From NCBI RefSeq assembly GCF_000421225.1, contig NZ_ATWL01000023.1, positions 1 to 37,117 on the forward strand: DNA of 37,117 nucleotides. Reading direction: 5' to 3'. The DNA is from Ruania albidiflava DSM 18029 (GTDB lineage: Bacteria; Actinomycetota; Actinomycetes; Actinomycetales; Beutenbergiaceae). The notes under the pieces are model-generated. The model was not told the origin of the DNA and did no database searches. It worked only from the letters and a program-made list of their open reading frames with translations. Both the position numbers and the translations under genes were made by a program. How positions within the stretch are numbered: position 1 is the first letter of the stretch; each line of letters starts with the position of its first letter. Shown here one piece after another: positions 23,013 to 30,579 of this stretch.

Positions 23013-24998
23013 TCAGCAGGGCGGCAGCTCGAGGATTCGTGCTGTTCCCGCCTCGGCGACCAGCCGGGCCCCCGGCAGCTGCACCTCGTTCAACGCCTGG
23101 TACCGGGGGCTCGCCTGGTAGGGCTGGCTGTCTTGATACAGGTACCGCACCCCGAGCGCCTCCCGCGCGGGACACGATGCCGGGGAGCCCAGGTTCTCCA
23201 GGTGCTCCATCAGGGCGGTCTGCTGCGGTGACCAGACCTGCCCGGCGACCGGGAACACCACCGGCTGCCCCCGCAGGGAGTACAGCAGCGGCGTCCCGGC
23301 GAACGGGCTGCCGAGCACGCGGGCGTCTGGATCGAGATCCACACTGGCGATCATCGCCAGCTCGGCCGAGTCGGCGAACCGCGGCTCATCGGTGCGGTCG
23401 GGGTCGAAGACCTTCTCGGTGCGGTGCGTGGTGTACACCGACGACGTCACTGCCAGCACGCACACCACCAGGGCGGTGCCCCACACCGTCGCCAGCCGGC
23501 GCAGCAGCAACCGCGCCCCCCGCGGCTCCCGGCCGCCGGTGCTCTGCGTGCCGGTGCGGCCCAGCGCCACCCGGGGGCGCAGCGACTGGCGGCCGGGGGT
23601 GAACCCGCCGACCCGGCCCAGCACGTCGGCCCAGCCGATCACACCCAGCGGCAGGGTGATCATCGCCGCCACGACCGACAGCCGCGCCGCGCTGGAGTAC
23701 CACAGGCCGGACAGCCCGGCCGGGCTTCCGAGAGCGGCGTCCAGGTAGGTCACCCAGACCAGCAGCAGCGCCCCGAGCACCCAGGTTCGGCCGCGCCGGT
23801 GCGCCAGCCACGCGCCCCACGGCGCCAGGAACAGCACCAGCGCCGAGGACGGTGTGGCCCACAGGCTGTACCAGCCGGTGAGGATCTCCGCCAGCGCCAC
23901 CAACGGCGGGTTCACCACGCTGCCGGTGTACCCGGTCACCGAGGCGGACAGCGGGCTGACCAGGAACACCACCGCACCGGCAAGCACCAGTGCGGTCAGC
24001 ACCACCGGCACCACCACGGCACGCAGCCGTCTTCCCGCCTGCCACCACCGGCGGGCGAAGTCGGCCACCACCCAGGCCAGCGCCGGCACAGCGAGCAGCA
24101 CCACGGCCAGGAACGCGTTCGGGTGGGTGAGCCCGAGCCCGGCGCCGGCGCCCAGCAGCACCACCAGCACCGCGGAGCGGGCGCCTGCGGCAGTGGGCCG
24201 TTCCCGCACCAGCATCCGCAGCACGAACGCCACCACACCGGGCACCATCGCGAACGCGGCAGCGTTCGGCAGGTGGCCCCACCCCACCCACAGCGAGGAG
24301 GGTGTGGGTGTGATGACCCCGGCGAGCACCGCCGTCACCATCGGGACCCACCTGCTGCCCGGGAGCAGCTCGCGCACCAGGGCCGCGCAGCCCAGCACCC
24401 AGACCGGCCCGGCGAACAACGAGGCCGCCACGATCAGCGTTGCCGGTGGGCTCACCGCCGGCAGCAGCGTGGCGAACGCGTGCCAGGCCGCCGGGTAGAT
24501 CGCATCCTGCCCGCTGCCGTAGGACAGTGCACCGAGAGTGAGGGAGGAGGCGGAGCCGGACTGCTCCACCAGCCGCAGCGCGCTCAGGTGGTAGATCGCG
24601 TCCCAGCGCTGCAGGACCGAGTCCGGGCCGCCGGTGCCGGCCCACACGTCCACCATCGCCAGCAGGCTTCCGGCGACGACGGCGATCCCCAGCAGCGTAC
24701 GTGGCTCACCACTGCGCGGCGTGGGTCGGAACAGCGCCTCCATCGCACGCATCGCGAACCCCACGGCTACGGCACCGAAGGCTCCGACCAGGGCCGGGGC
24801 CAACCCCCAGCGCACCCCGAGCGCGGCGGCGCCGATCGCGGCGATGCCGTAGGCGGCTACGGAGACCACCGGGGCCAGCGCCAGCAGGGTCAGGCCGCGC
24901 AGCCGCACCAGCCGCAGCGCGAGCATGCCGGGGGCGAACAGCAGCACACCACCGACCGCGAAGGCCCAGCCGGCGGCCAGGACGGTCGTGCTGGTCAC
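23013..24998 (-). CDS. Large multi-pass membrane protein (DUF6541-like)
   Basis: The 661-residue protein has many hydrophobic helices (roughly 12-14) and an extracytoplasmic C-terminal domain ending in LELPPC. Family-like landmarks are DVWAGTGGPDSVLQRWDAIYHL after the fourth or so helix, YPAAWHAFATLLP, and a late VLGSPFAGTPLLYSLRGQPVVF. The architecture recalls actinobacterial DUF6541 proteins and, more distantly, GT-C glycosyltransferases that use polyprenyl-phosphate sugars; an Asp-rich first loop would suit that, but activity is not shown. GTG 24996-24998 overlaps the stop of the DUF2304-like gene. The three-gene operon also includes a GT2 enzyme, a pairing that suggests lipid-linked sugar transfer. 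Confidence 0.8.
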   Translation of the reverse strand: MTSTTVLAAGWAFAVGGVLLFAPGMLALRLVRLRGLTLLALAPVVSVAAYGIAAIGAAALGVRWGLAPALVGAFGAVAVGFAMRAMEALFRPTPRSGEPRTLLGIAVVAGSLLAMVDVWAGTGGPDSVLQRWDAIYHLSALRLVEQSGSASSLTLGALSYGSGQDAIYPAAWHAFATLLPAVSPPATLIVAASLFAGPVWVLGCAALVRELLPGSRWVPMVTAVLAGVITPTPSSLWVGWGHLPNAAAFAMVPGVVAFVLRMLVRERPTAAGARSAVLVVLLGAGAGLGLTHPNAFLAVVLLAVPALAWVVADFARRWWQAGRRLRAVVVPVVLTALVLAGAVVFLVSPLSASVTGYTGSVVNPPLVALAEILTGWYSLWATPSSALVLFLAPWGAWLAHRRGRTWVLGALLLVWVTYLDAALGSPAGLSGLWYSSAARLSVVAAMITLPLGVIGWADVLGRVGGFTPGRQSLRPRVALGRTGTQSTGGREPRGARLLLRRLATVWGTALVVCVLAVTSSVYTTHRTEKVFDPDRTDEPRFADSAELAMIASVDLDPDARVLGSPFAGTPLLYSLRGQPVVFPVAGQVWSPQQTALMEHLENLGSPASCPAREALGVRYLYQDSQPYQASPRYQALNEVQLPGARLVAEAGTARILELPPC

Positions 24999-25495
24999 GA
25001 GGCGTCGGGGCCCTGCACGGGACCGGGAGGCTCGGGTGCGGCCTCAGCGGAGGACGAGGCGTCCGCCTGCTCGCCCGCAGCGGCCGGTGGGCTGGCCAGG
25101 CCCGGGTGAGCTGCCCCGTCTGGCTCCTGGTGCGCCGTGGGCAGGCCGGCGCGCTCCAGCCGGGCCTCGGTGAGCGCCAGCTCGCGGGTGAGCTCGGTGA
25201 TCCTCCGGTCCGTTCCCTTCATCCGGCGGTAGGTGGTGGCGATGAAGGACAGGAACGCGATCACCAGCAGGTACAGCAGCAGGTCGGTGCCGCGGTTCAC
25301 CCCCACGGTGTGCGCGATCCGGCTGAGGATGGTGGGGAAGAGGATCGCGGCCGCGGTGACCAGGGCGAACAGGGCCAGCAGCACGCGGCGCACCGCCTGG
25401 TGCCGGGCGTCGGCGGTGGAGCGGGTGAGCAGCACGGTCACCACGGCCACGCCGAGCAGGAGGAGGACCTGGATCCAGATCTTCTCCTCGTTCAT
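24995..25495 (-). CDS. DUF2304-like small membrane protein
   Basis: The 166-residue protein has three hydrophobic helices (about 8-24, 38-56 and 70-88), then the short amphipathic TTYRRMKGTDRRITELTREL segment typical of DUF2304 proteins, a coiled-coil-like stretch and an Ala/Pro-rich tail. DUF2304 genes very often follow a family 2 glycosyltransferase, as here (40 nt gap), and are thought to assist it at the membrane. The start is ATG 25493-25495 with GAGAAGG just upstream. The stop overlaps the start of the DUF6541-like gene. Confidence 0.85.
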   Translation of the reverse strand: MNEEKIWIQVLLLLGVAVVTVLLTRSTADARHQAVRRVLLALFALVTAAAILFPTILSRIAHTVGVNRGTDLLLYLLVIAFLSFIATTYRRMKGTDRRITELTRELALTEARLERAGLPTAHQEPDGAAHPGLASPPAAAGEQADASSSAEAAPEPPGPVQGPDAS

Positions 25496-25535
25496 CGCCT
25501 TCTCACCCTCGGCTCGTGCTGGCTGGTCCTGCGGC

Positions 25536-26210
25536 TCATCGGAACACCAGGTCCACCAGGATGTTCACCGCGTTCAGCAGCGACTGGCCCTTGCTCTTGG
25601 AGTAGTCGGTGTAGAGCACGTGCACCGGGTGCTCTGCCCACGGTAGCCGGGTGCGGCCCAGCTGGAGCACGATCTCCGAGGCGTGCGCCATCCGGTTCTG
25701 CTTCAGCGACACGCCGGCGGCGGCGTCCCGGCGGATCACCCGCAGCCCGTTGTGCGCATCGGTCAGCCGCAGCCCGGTGGTCTGGTTCGTGGCCCACACC
25801 GCGGTCTTCAGCACGATCCGCTTCGCCCAGCCGGCCTTGGTGCGCTCGTCCAGGAACCGGGAGCCGAACACGACCGCCAGGTCCTCCTCGCGCGCCTTGC
25901 GCACCATCGCCTCAGCGTCGGCGACCTGGTGCTGGCCGTCGGCGTCGAAGGTGACCAGGTAGCGGGCAGCGGTCTGCGCGAGGACGAAGTCGATCCCGGT
26001 CTGCAGCGCCGCTCCCTGGCCGAGGTTGGTGGCGTGCCGGACCACCAGGGCGCCGGCGCCCTCCGCGGCCTCGATGGAGGCATCGGTGGAGCCGTCGTCG
26101 ATGCAGACCACGTGCGCGAAGGTGGTGTGCAGGTCCGCGACCACGTCGGCGATGACGGCGGCCTCGTTGTACAACGGCACCACGATCCAGGTGTCGTCGA
26201 AGGAGGCCAT
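25536..26210 (-). CDS. Family 2 glycosyltransferase (dolichyl-phosphate-mannose synthase type)
   Basis: This is a cytoplasmic GT-A enzyme of 224 residues. It carries WIVVPLYNEAAVIADVV, the CIDDGSTDAS nucleotide-binding strand, the DADGQH form of the DxD motif, and HNGLRVIRRDAA near the acceptor site. Proteins of this size and motif set transfer a sugar from a nucleotide donor to polyprenyl phosphate. No membrane helices are present, so the adjacent DUF2304 protein may anchor it. ATG 26208-26210 is chosen because GGAAG precedes it by 10 nt; an in-frame ATG at 26219 would sit almost on top of the ribosome-binding site. Confidence 0.9.
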   Translation of the reverse strand: MASFDDTWIVVPLYNEAAVIADVVADLHTTFAHVVCIDDGSTDASIEAAEGAGALVVRHATNLGQGAALQTGIDFVLAQTAARYLVTFDADGQHQVADAEAMVRKAREEDLAVVFGSRFLDERTKAGWAKRIVLKTAVWATNQTTGLRLTDAHNGLRVIRRDAAAGVSLKQNRMAHASEIVLQLGRTRLPWAEHPVHVLYTDYSKSKGQSLLNAVNILVDLVFR

Positions 26211-26396
26211 GGCCGGCATTCTTCCAGCACCGGCGGCGATCGCGTGCCAGGCGGCGCCGCCCCGCGCCCCCTGCCTGCCCGCACGCGCACGAGGAGGTGG
26301 GGCGCATCGGGTGTACCGCGCGTTGCAGTGCTGACACGCGGCACACCCGGTGTGGGAGACTGCCGACGCAGCCAGTCCCACCCGAGAAGGAAGCCT

Positions 26397-26999
26397 ATGA
26401 TCGTCGATTCCGCCGAGGTGGATCCCACTGCGCAGATCGGTGCCGAGGCCAGCATCTGGCAGCTCGCCCAGGTGCGGGAGAACGCGGTGGTCGGGGCCGG
26501 ATGCATCATCGGCCGCGGCGCCTACATCGGTTCCGGAGTGCACATGGGCGAGAACTGCAAGGTGCAGAACTACGCGCTCGTCTACGAGCCCGCCCACCTC
26601 GAGGACGGTGTGTTCATCGGCCCCGCCGCAGTGCTCACCAACGACACCTACCCGCGCGCGATCAACTCTGACGGCACCCGCAAGTCCGGCGCCGACTGGG
26701 AACCGGTGGGCGTCACGCTGCGCCGCGGCGCGAGCGTGGGGGCACGGGCGGTGTGCGTGGCACCGGTGACGATCGGCGCCTGGGCCACAGTGGCCGCCGG
26801 AGCGGTGGTCACCAAGGACGTGCCCGACCACGCGCTGGTCGCCGGTGTGCCCGCCCGCCGGGTCGGCTGGGTCGGCACCGCCGGGGTGCCGTTGCGCGAG
26901 GACGCACCGGGGGCGTGGTCCTGCCCGGTCACCGGGGAGCGGTACCAGGAGAATGACGGCGTGCTCACTGCCACCAGCCAGAACGAGGAGACCAGGTGA
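26397..26999 (+). CDS. Left-handed beta-helix N-acetyltransferase (WbpD-like)
   Basis: The 200-residue protein is built of hexapeptide repeats (VVGAGCIIGRGAYIGSG, VTIGAWATVAAGAVV) and has the conserved NDTYPRA loop found in the family of UDP-2-acetamido-3-amino-2,3-dideoxy-glucuronate N-acetyltransferases. It would transfer acetyl from acetyl-CoA to the 3-amino group of the UDP-sugar. ATG 26397 has GAAGGAAG upstream. Its stop overlaps the GTG of the aminotransferase gene, whose product would supply its substrate. A 6-1-6 inverted repeat (CACACC at 26342-26347, GGTGTG at 26349-26354) lies in the shared promoter region with the divergent GT2 gene. Confidence 0.9.
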   Translation: MIVDSAEVDPTAQIGAEASIWQLAQVRENAVVGAGCIIGRGAYIGSGVHMGENCKVQNYALVYEPAHLEDGVFIGPAAVLTNDTYPRAINSDGTRKSGADWEPVGVTLRRGASVGARAVCVAPVTIGAWATVAAGAVVTKDVPDHALVAGVPARRVGWVGTAGVPLREDAPGAWSCPVTGERYQENDGVLTATSQNEETR

Positions 27000-28105
27000 A
27001 CCAGGCGACGATCCCCGCGGCCAAGCCGATCGTGGGGGAGGAGGAGCGGGCCGCCGTCGACGCGGTGCTCGCCAGCGGCATGATCGCCCAGGGCCCGCAG
27101 GTGGCCGCGTTCGAGGAGGAGTTCGCCACCGCGCTGGTGGCCGGGCGCACCTGCGTGGCGGTCAGCTCCGGCACCTCCGGGCTGCACCTGGGCCTGCTCG
27201 CCGCCGGCATCGGACCCGGGGACGAGGTGATCGTTCCCTCCTTCACCTTCGCCGCCACCGCCAACTCCGTGGCCCTGACCGGCGCCACCCCGGTGTTCGC
27301 CGACATCGAGCCGGACACCTTCTGCCTGGCCCCGGCCGCCGTGGCGGCCGCCATCAGCGACCGCACCAAGGCCGTCATGCCGGTGCACCTGTACGGCCAC
27401 CCGGCGGACATGGACGCCCTGGTCGCGCTCGCGGCCGAGCGGGACCTGGCGATCTTCGAGGACGCCGCCCAGGCGCACGGCGCGATCTGGCAGGGCGCCC
27501 CGGTGGGCACCTTCGGCACGTTCGCGATGTTCTCCCTGTACCCCACGAAGAACATGACCTCCGGCGAGGGCGGCATGGTCTCGGCCGGCACCGAGGAGGT
27601 GGCCCGGAACCTGCGACTGCTGCGCAACCAGGGCATGGAGCGCCAGTACGCCAACGAGATCATCGGCTTCAACGCCCGGATGACCGACATCCACGCCGCC
27701 ATCGGCCGGGTGCAGCTGACCAAGCTGCCCGCCTGGACCGCCACCCGGCAGGCGAACGCCGCCTTCCTGGACGCCCACCTCGAGGGTGTGGTCACACCGA
27801 CCGTGCGGGAGGGTGCCACGCACGTCTACCACCAGTACACGATCCGCCTGGCTGGGGCGACCGGCACCGAGCGGGACTCCTTCGCCGATCGGCTCCGCGA
27901 GCGGGGCGTGGGCTGCGGGGTGTACTACCCGATCCCGAACCACCACCTGGACTCCCTCACCCGATATGCCCCCGACCACGAGCTCCCGGTCACCGAGCAG
28001 GCCGCGGCGGAGGTGCTCTCCCTGCCGGTGCACCCCAGCCTGAGCGAGGCCGACCTGGAGACCATCACGACCGCCGTCAACGATCTCGCGAAGGCAGGTG
28101 CCTGA
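26996..28105 (+). CDS. PLP-dependent sugar aminotransferase (DegT/DnrJ/EryC1/StrS, WbpE-like)
   Basis: This cytoplasmic enzyme would convert a UDP-3-keto-sugar to the 3-amino form with glutamate as donor. The 369-residue length is normal. Family features are SSGTSGLHLGLLA (PLP phosphate loop), PSFTFAATANSV, EDAAQAHGA with Asp156 contacting the PLP ring nitrogen, Lys185 as the Schiff-base lysine in LYPTKNMTSGEGG, and GVYYPIPNHHL near the C-terminus. GTG 26996 overlaps the acetyltransferase stop. It stands between the predicted acetyltransferase and oxidoreductase of the same pathway. Confidence 0.94.
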   Translation: MNQATIPAAKPIVGEEERAAVDAVLASGMIAQGPQVAAFEEEFATALVAGRTCVAVSSGTSGLHLGLLAAGIGPGDEVIVPSFTFAATANSVALTGATPVFADIEPDTFCLAPAAVAAAISDRTKAVMPVHLYGHPADMDALVALAAERDLAIFEDAAQAHGAIWQGAPVGTFGTFAMFSLYPTKNMTSGEGGMVSAGTEEVARNLRLLRNQGMERQYANEIIGFNARMTDIHAAIGRVQLTKLPAWTATRQANAAFLDAHLEGVVTPTVREGATHVYHQYTIRLAGATGTERDSFADRLRERGVGCGVYYPIPNHHLDSLTRYAPDHELPVTEQAAAEVLSLPVHPSLSEADLETITTAVNDLAKAGA

Positions 28106-28106
28106 C

Positions 28107-29096
28107 GTGGCCAACCTCAGGGCAGGCCTGATCGGCCTGGGCATGATGGGCCGGCACCACGCGCGGGTGCTGCGCCAGCTGGACGGGGTGGACCTGGTCG
28201 CCGTGGCCGACCCGGCCGGCGACCCGCACCACGTGGCCGGTCCGCTCGAGGTGCTCCCGGACGTGCACGCGCTGATCGCCGCCGGCATCGACTACGCCAT
28301 GGTCGCCGCGCCGACAAGGTTCCACACCGAGACCGGGCTGGCGCTGGCCGAGGCCGGGGTGCACACACTGATCGAGAAGCCGCTCGCCTCCGACACTGCG
28401 GGCGCCCAGCGGCTGGCCGATGCGTTCGAGGCCGCCGGGCTGGTCGGCGCCGTGGGGCACATCGAGCGGTACAACCCGGCGCTGCAGTCGCTGCGGGCCC
28501 GGCTGGAGGCCGGTGAGCTCGGTGAGGTGTACCAGATCGCCACCCGCCGGCAGGGCCCGTTCCCGTCCCGGATCGCCGACGTCGGTGTGGTCAAGGACCT
28601 GGCCACCCACGACATCGACCTCACCGCCTGGGTCGCCCAGCGGGAGTTCACCTCGGTCGCTGCCCGCACCGCCTACAAGTCCGGCCGCGAGCACGAGGAC
28701 CTCGTGGCCGTGACCGGTTCGCTGACCGGGCCCGTGGTGACCAACCACCTGGTGAACTGGCTCTCGCCGATGAAGGAACGGGTCACCGTGGTCACCGGGG
28801 AGAAGGGCGCGTTCGTCGCGGACACCCTGCTGGCGGACCTGACGTTCCACGCCAACGGCGAGATCGCCACCCGGTGGGACGACGTCGCCCAGTTCCGCGG
28901 CGTCTCCGAAGGGGACATGATCCGGTTCGCCATCGACAAGCCCGAACCGCTGCGCACCGAGCACGAGAACTTCCGGGACGCGATCCTGGGCCAGGACACC
29001 GACATCGTCACCATGGCCCAGGGCCTGAACACGGTGCGGGTGGCCGAGGCGGTGCTGGAGTCCGCCGCCACCGGGCGCACTGTCGAGCTGCGGTGA
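28107..29096 (+). CDS. Gfo/Idh/MocA oxidoreductase (WbpB-like)
   Basis: This NAD-dependent sugar dehydrogenase would oxidise C3 of a UDP-N-acetylglucosaminuronate. The 329-residue product has an N-terminal Rossmann fold (LIGLGMMGRHHARVL), the EKPLAS motif with the catalytic-site Lys, GHIERYNPALQSL, and ATHDIDLTAWV with the conserved D-x-x-x-H-like site. GTG 28107 is used, with AGGCAGG 8 nt upstream; GTG 28098 in frame is also possible. It starts 1 nt after the aminotransferase stop. Its own stop overlaps the next gene. Assignment to the 2,3-diacetamido-uronic acid route rests on the gene neighbours. Confidence 0.9.
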   Translation: MANLRAGLIGLGMMGRHHARVLRQLDGVDLVAVADPAGDPHHVAGPLEVLPDVHALIAAGIDYAMVAAPTRFHTETGLALAEAGVHTLIEKPLASDTAGAQRLADAFEAAGLVGAVGHIERYNPALQSLRARLEAGELGEVYQIATRRQGPFPSRIADVGVVKDLATHDIDLTAWVAQREFTSVAARTAYKSGREHEDLVAVTGSLTGPVVTNHLVNWLSPMKERVTVVTGEKGAFVADTLLADLTFHANGEIATRWDDVAQFRGVSEGDMIRFAIDKPEPLRTEHENFRDAILGQDTDIVTMAQGLNTVRVAEAVLESAATGRTVELR

Positions 29097-30376
29097 GCGC
29101 TCGGCGCCTCCGGCGCTCCCGCGGGCTGCGGGTCACCCTGGTGAGCCGGATCTTCCTCCCCGAGCCGTCGGCCGCCTCGTTCCGGCTCGCTGCGCTGGTG
29201 CGGGCCCTTGCCGACGACGGCGCTCGCGTGGATGTGCTCACCACGTCACCGGGGCCAGGGGTCGAGCAGGTGGAGGGGGCACCTAGCGGTGCCATGCCCG
29301 CGCGGGTGCGGCGCGCGCCGGTGCTGCGGGATGCCACCGGATACGTGCGCGGCTACCTGCCCTACCTGAGCTTCGACGTGCCGCTGCTCTGGCGGCTGCT
29401 GCGCACCCGGCGGCCGGACGTGGTGGTGGTCGAGCCGCCGCCGACCACCGGGGCTGTGGCCCGCCTGGTGTGCGCGCTGCGCCGGCTGCCGTACGTCTAC
29501 TACGCCGCCGACGTGTGGTCCGATGCGTCCGCCGCCACCGGCGCCCCGGGCCTGGTGGTCCGACTGCTGCGGGCGGTGGAGCGGTTCGCGCTGCGGGGTG
29601 CGGCGGCGGTGCTGAGTGTGAACGAGGGTGTGAGCGAGCGGGTGCGCGAGCTCGGCGCCCGGCAGGTGGCCACGGTGGGCAACGGGGTGGACACCGGCAT
29701 CTTCCACCGGACCGACACTCCTCACCCAGCAGACGACCGTCTGCAGCACGAATCGGAACCTGCGGCATGGCAGAAGGACCAGCAGGTGCCAAATCGCACT
29801 GCAGACGACCGTCCAGGTGGGTCCGAGGGCCCGTTCTTGCTGTACGCCGGCACCGCCTCGGAGTGGCAGGGTGCGGAGATCTTCGCCCGGGCGATGCCCC
29901 GCGTATTGCGCGAGGTCCCGGACGCCCGGCTGGTCTACCTCGGCCAGGGCAGCTCCTGGCCGGCGCTGCGCGCGCTCGCCGACGAGCTGCCCGCCGGTGC
30001 GGTCCAGCTGCGTGACCCGGTGGACGCTGCCACCTCCGCGGTCTGGCAGCGCGCCGCCCGCGCGGCCGTGGTCAGCCTCAAGCCCGGCATCGGCTACGAC
30101 TTCGCGATGCCCACGAAGATGTTCGCCGCCCTGGGTTGCGGCACCCCGGTGCTCTTCGCCGGTCCAGGCCCGGCCGGGGAGCTGGTGCGCACCGAGAACC
30201 TGGGCCAGGCCACCGACTACGACGTCGAGGAGGTGGCCGCGGCGATGATCACCGCCCTGCGCAGCCCGCCACCCGCGGCGGAGCGCGACCGGCTCGCCGC
30301 CTGGACGCACCAGCACCGGTCGCTCGCTGCCGTGGGTCGCCGGGGCGCCGAGGTGGTTGCGGCTGCTGCGCGTTGA
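29093..30376 (+). CDS. Family 4-type glycosyltransferase carrying a repeat-encoded insert
   Basis: This is a GT-B glycosyltransferase of 427 residues. The N-lobe starts VTLVSRIFLPEPSAASFRLAALVRAL, and the C-lobe has FLLYAGTASEWQGAEIF, a GYDFAMPTKMFAALGCGTPVLF nucleotide-sugar site and a C-terminal helix. Between lobes, after VGNGVDTGIF, about 33 residues (roughly 213-245) are encoded by DNA holding a repeat and a palindrome that relatives would not need. The insert keeps frame. GTG 29093 overlaps the oxidoreductase stop. Donor and acceptor sugars are unknown; the pathway context suggests a role in assembling the lipid-linked glycan. Confidence 0.9.
   Translation: MSARRLRRSRGLRVTLVSRIFLPEPSAASFRLAALVRALADDGARVDVLTTSPGPGVEQVEGAPSGAMPARVRRAPVLRDATGYVRGYLPYLSFDVPLLWRLLRTRRPDVVVVEPPPTTGAVARLVCALRRLPYVYYAADVWSDASAATGAPGLVVRLLRAVERFALRGAAAVLSVNEGVSERVRELGARQVATVGNGVDTGIFHRTDTPHPADDRLQHESEPAAWQKDQQVPNRTADDRPGGSEGPFLLYAGTASEWQGAEIFARAMPRVLREVPDARLVYLGQGSSWPALRALADELPAGAVQLRDPVDAATSAVWQRAARAAVVSLKPGIGYDFAMPTKMFAALGCGTPVLFAGPGPAGELVRTENLGQATDYDVEEVAAAMITALRSPPPAAERDRLAAWTHQHRSLAAVGRRGAEVVAAAAR
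29729..29813. repeat. Palindromic repeat element inside the glycosyltransferase gene
   Basis: GCAGACGACCGTC occurs at 29729-29741 and again at 29801-29813, exactly 72 nt apart, so both read ADDR in the same frame. The first copy extends into a 6-4-6 inverted repeat (29729-29744). Between the copies, arms at 29743-29763 and 29782-29802 pair at 16 of 21 positions around an 18-nt loop. Three of the five mismatches become G-U pairs in a minus-strand RNA. The segment falls between the two lobes of the enzyme and looks like an inserted mobile palindromic unit. Confidence 0.65.
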
Positions 30377-30412
30377 CTGACGAGCCGTGATCGGCGCCTA
30401 CTGCCACAGCGC

Positions 30413-30428
30413 GGCGATCGGCATCGCC
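30413..30428 (+). terminator. Possible hairpin after the glycosyltransferase gene
   Basis: GGCGAT (30413-30418) and ATCGCC (30423-30428) form a 6-bp stem with a 4-nt loop, 37 nt past the stop. It lies in a 203-nt gap before the ABC exporter, the only gap in the plus-strand glycan run. It may reduce read-through, but no T-run follows. Confidence 0.35.
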
Positions 30429-30566
30429 CAGAGCCGGTCGCCGAGCGGGTAGGTCGTCGTTTCCGCTGCACGCGGCGGGCGTGCCCGGTCACTGCACCGG
30501 CTCACCTACGCATAGGGTTTGGCTCAGGCCGCGCCCAAACACTGGGCCGGCACCAGGACCAGAGGA

Positions 30567-30574
30567 GGAGGTGA
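30567..30574 (+). promoter_or_regulatory. Perfect Shine-Dalgarno sequence that fixes the ABC exporter start
   Basis: GGAGGTGA is a full complement to the 3' end of 16S rRNA. It overlaps the in-frame GTG at 30571, so that codon is unlikely to be the start. The next GTG, 30580, is 8 nt after GGAGG, which is ideal. Confidence 0.7.
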
Positions 30575-30579
30575 GCCGC

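Noticed and set aside
30398-30463. A minus-strand frame between two glycan genes that reads ETTTYPLGDRLWAMPIAALWQ-like sequence before a TAG, possibly another gene remnant.
   Set aside because: It is only ~21 codons, has no recognisable family and no supporting start or ribosome-binding site. The same stretch forms a simple hairpin, so chance is the better explanation.
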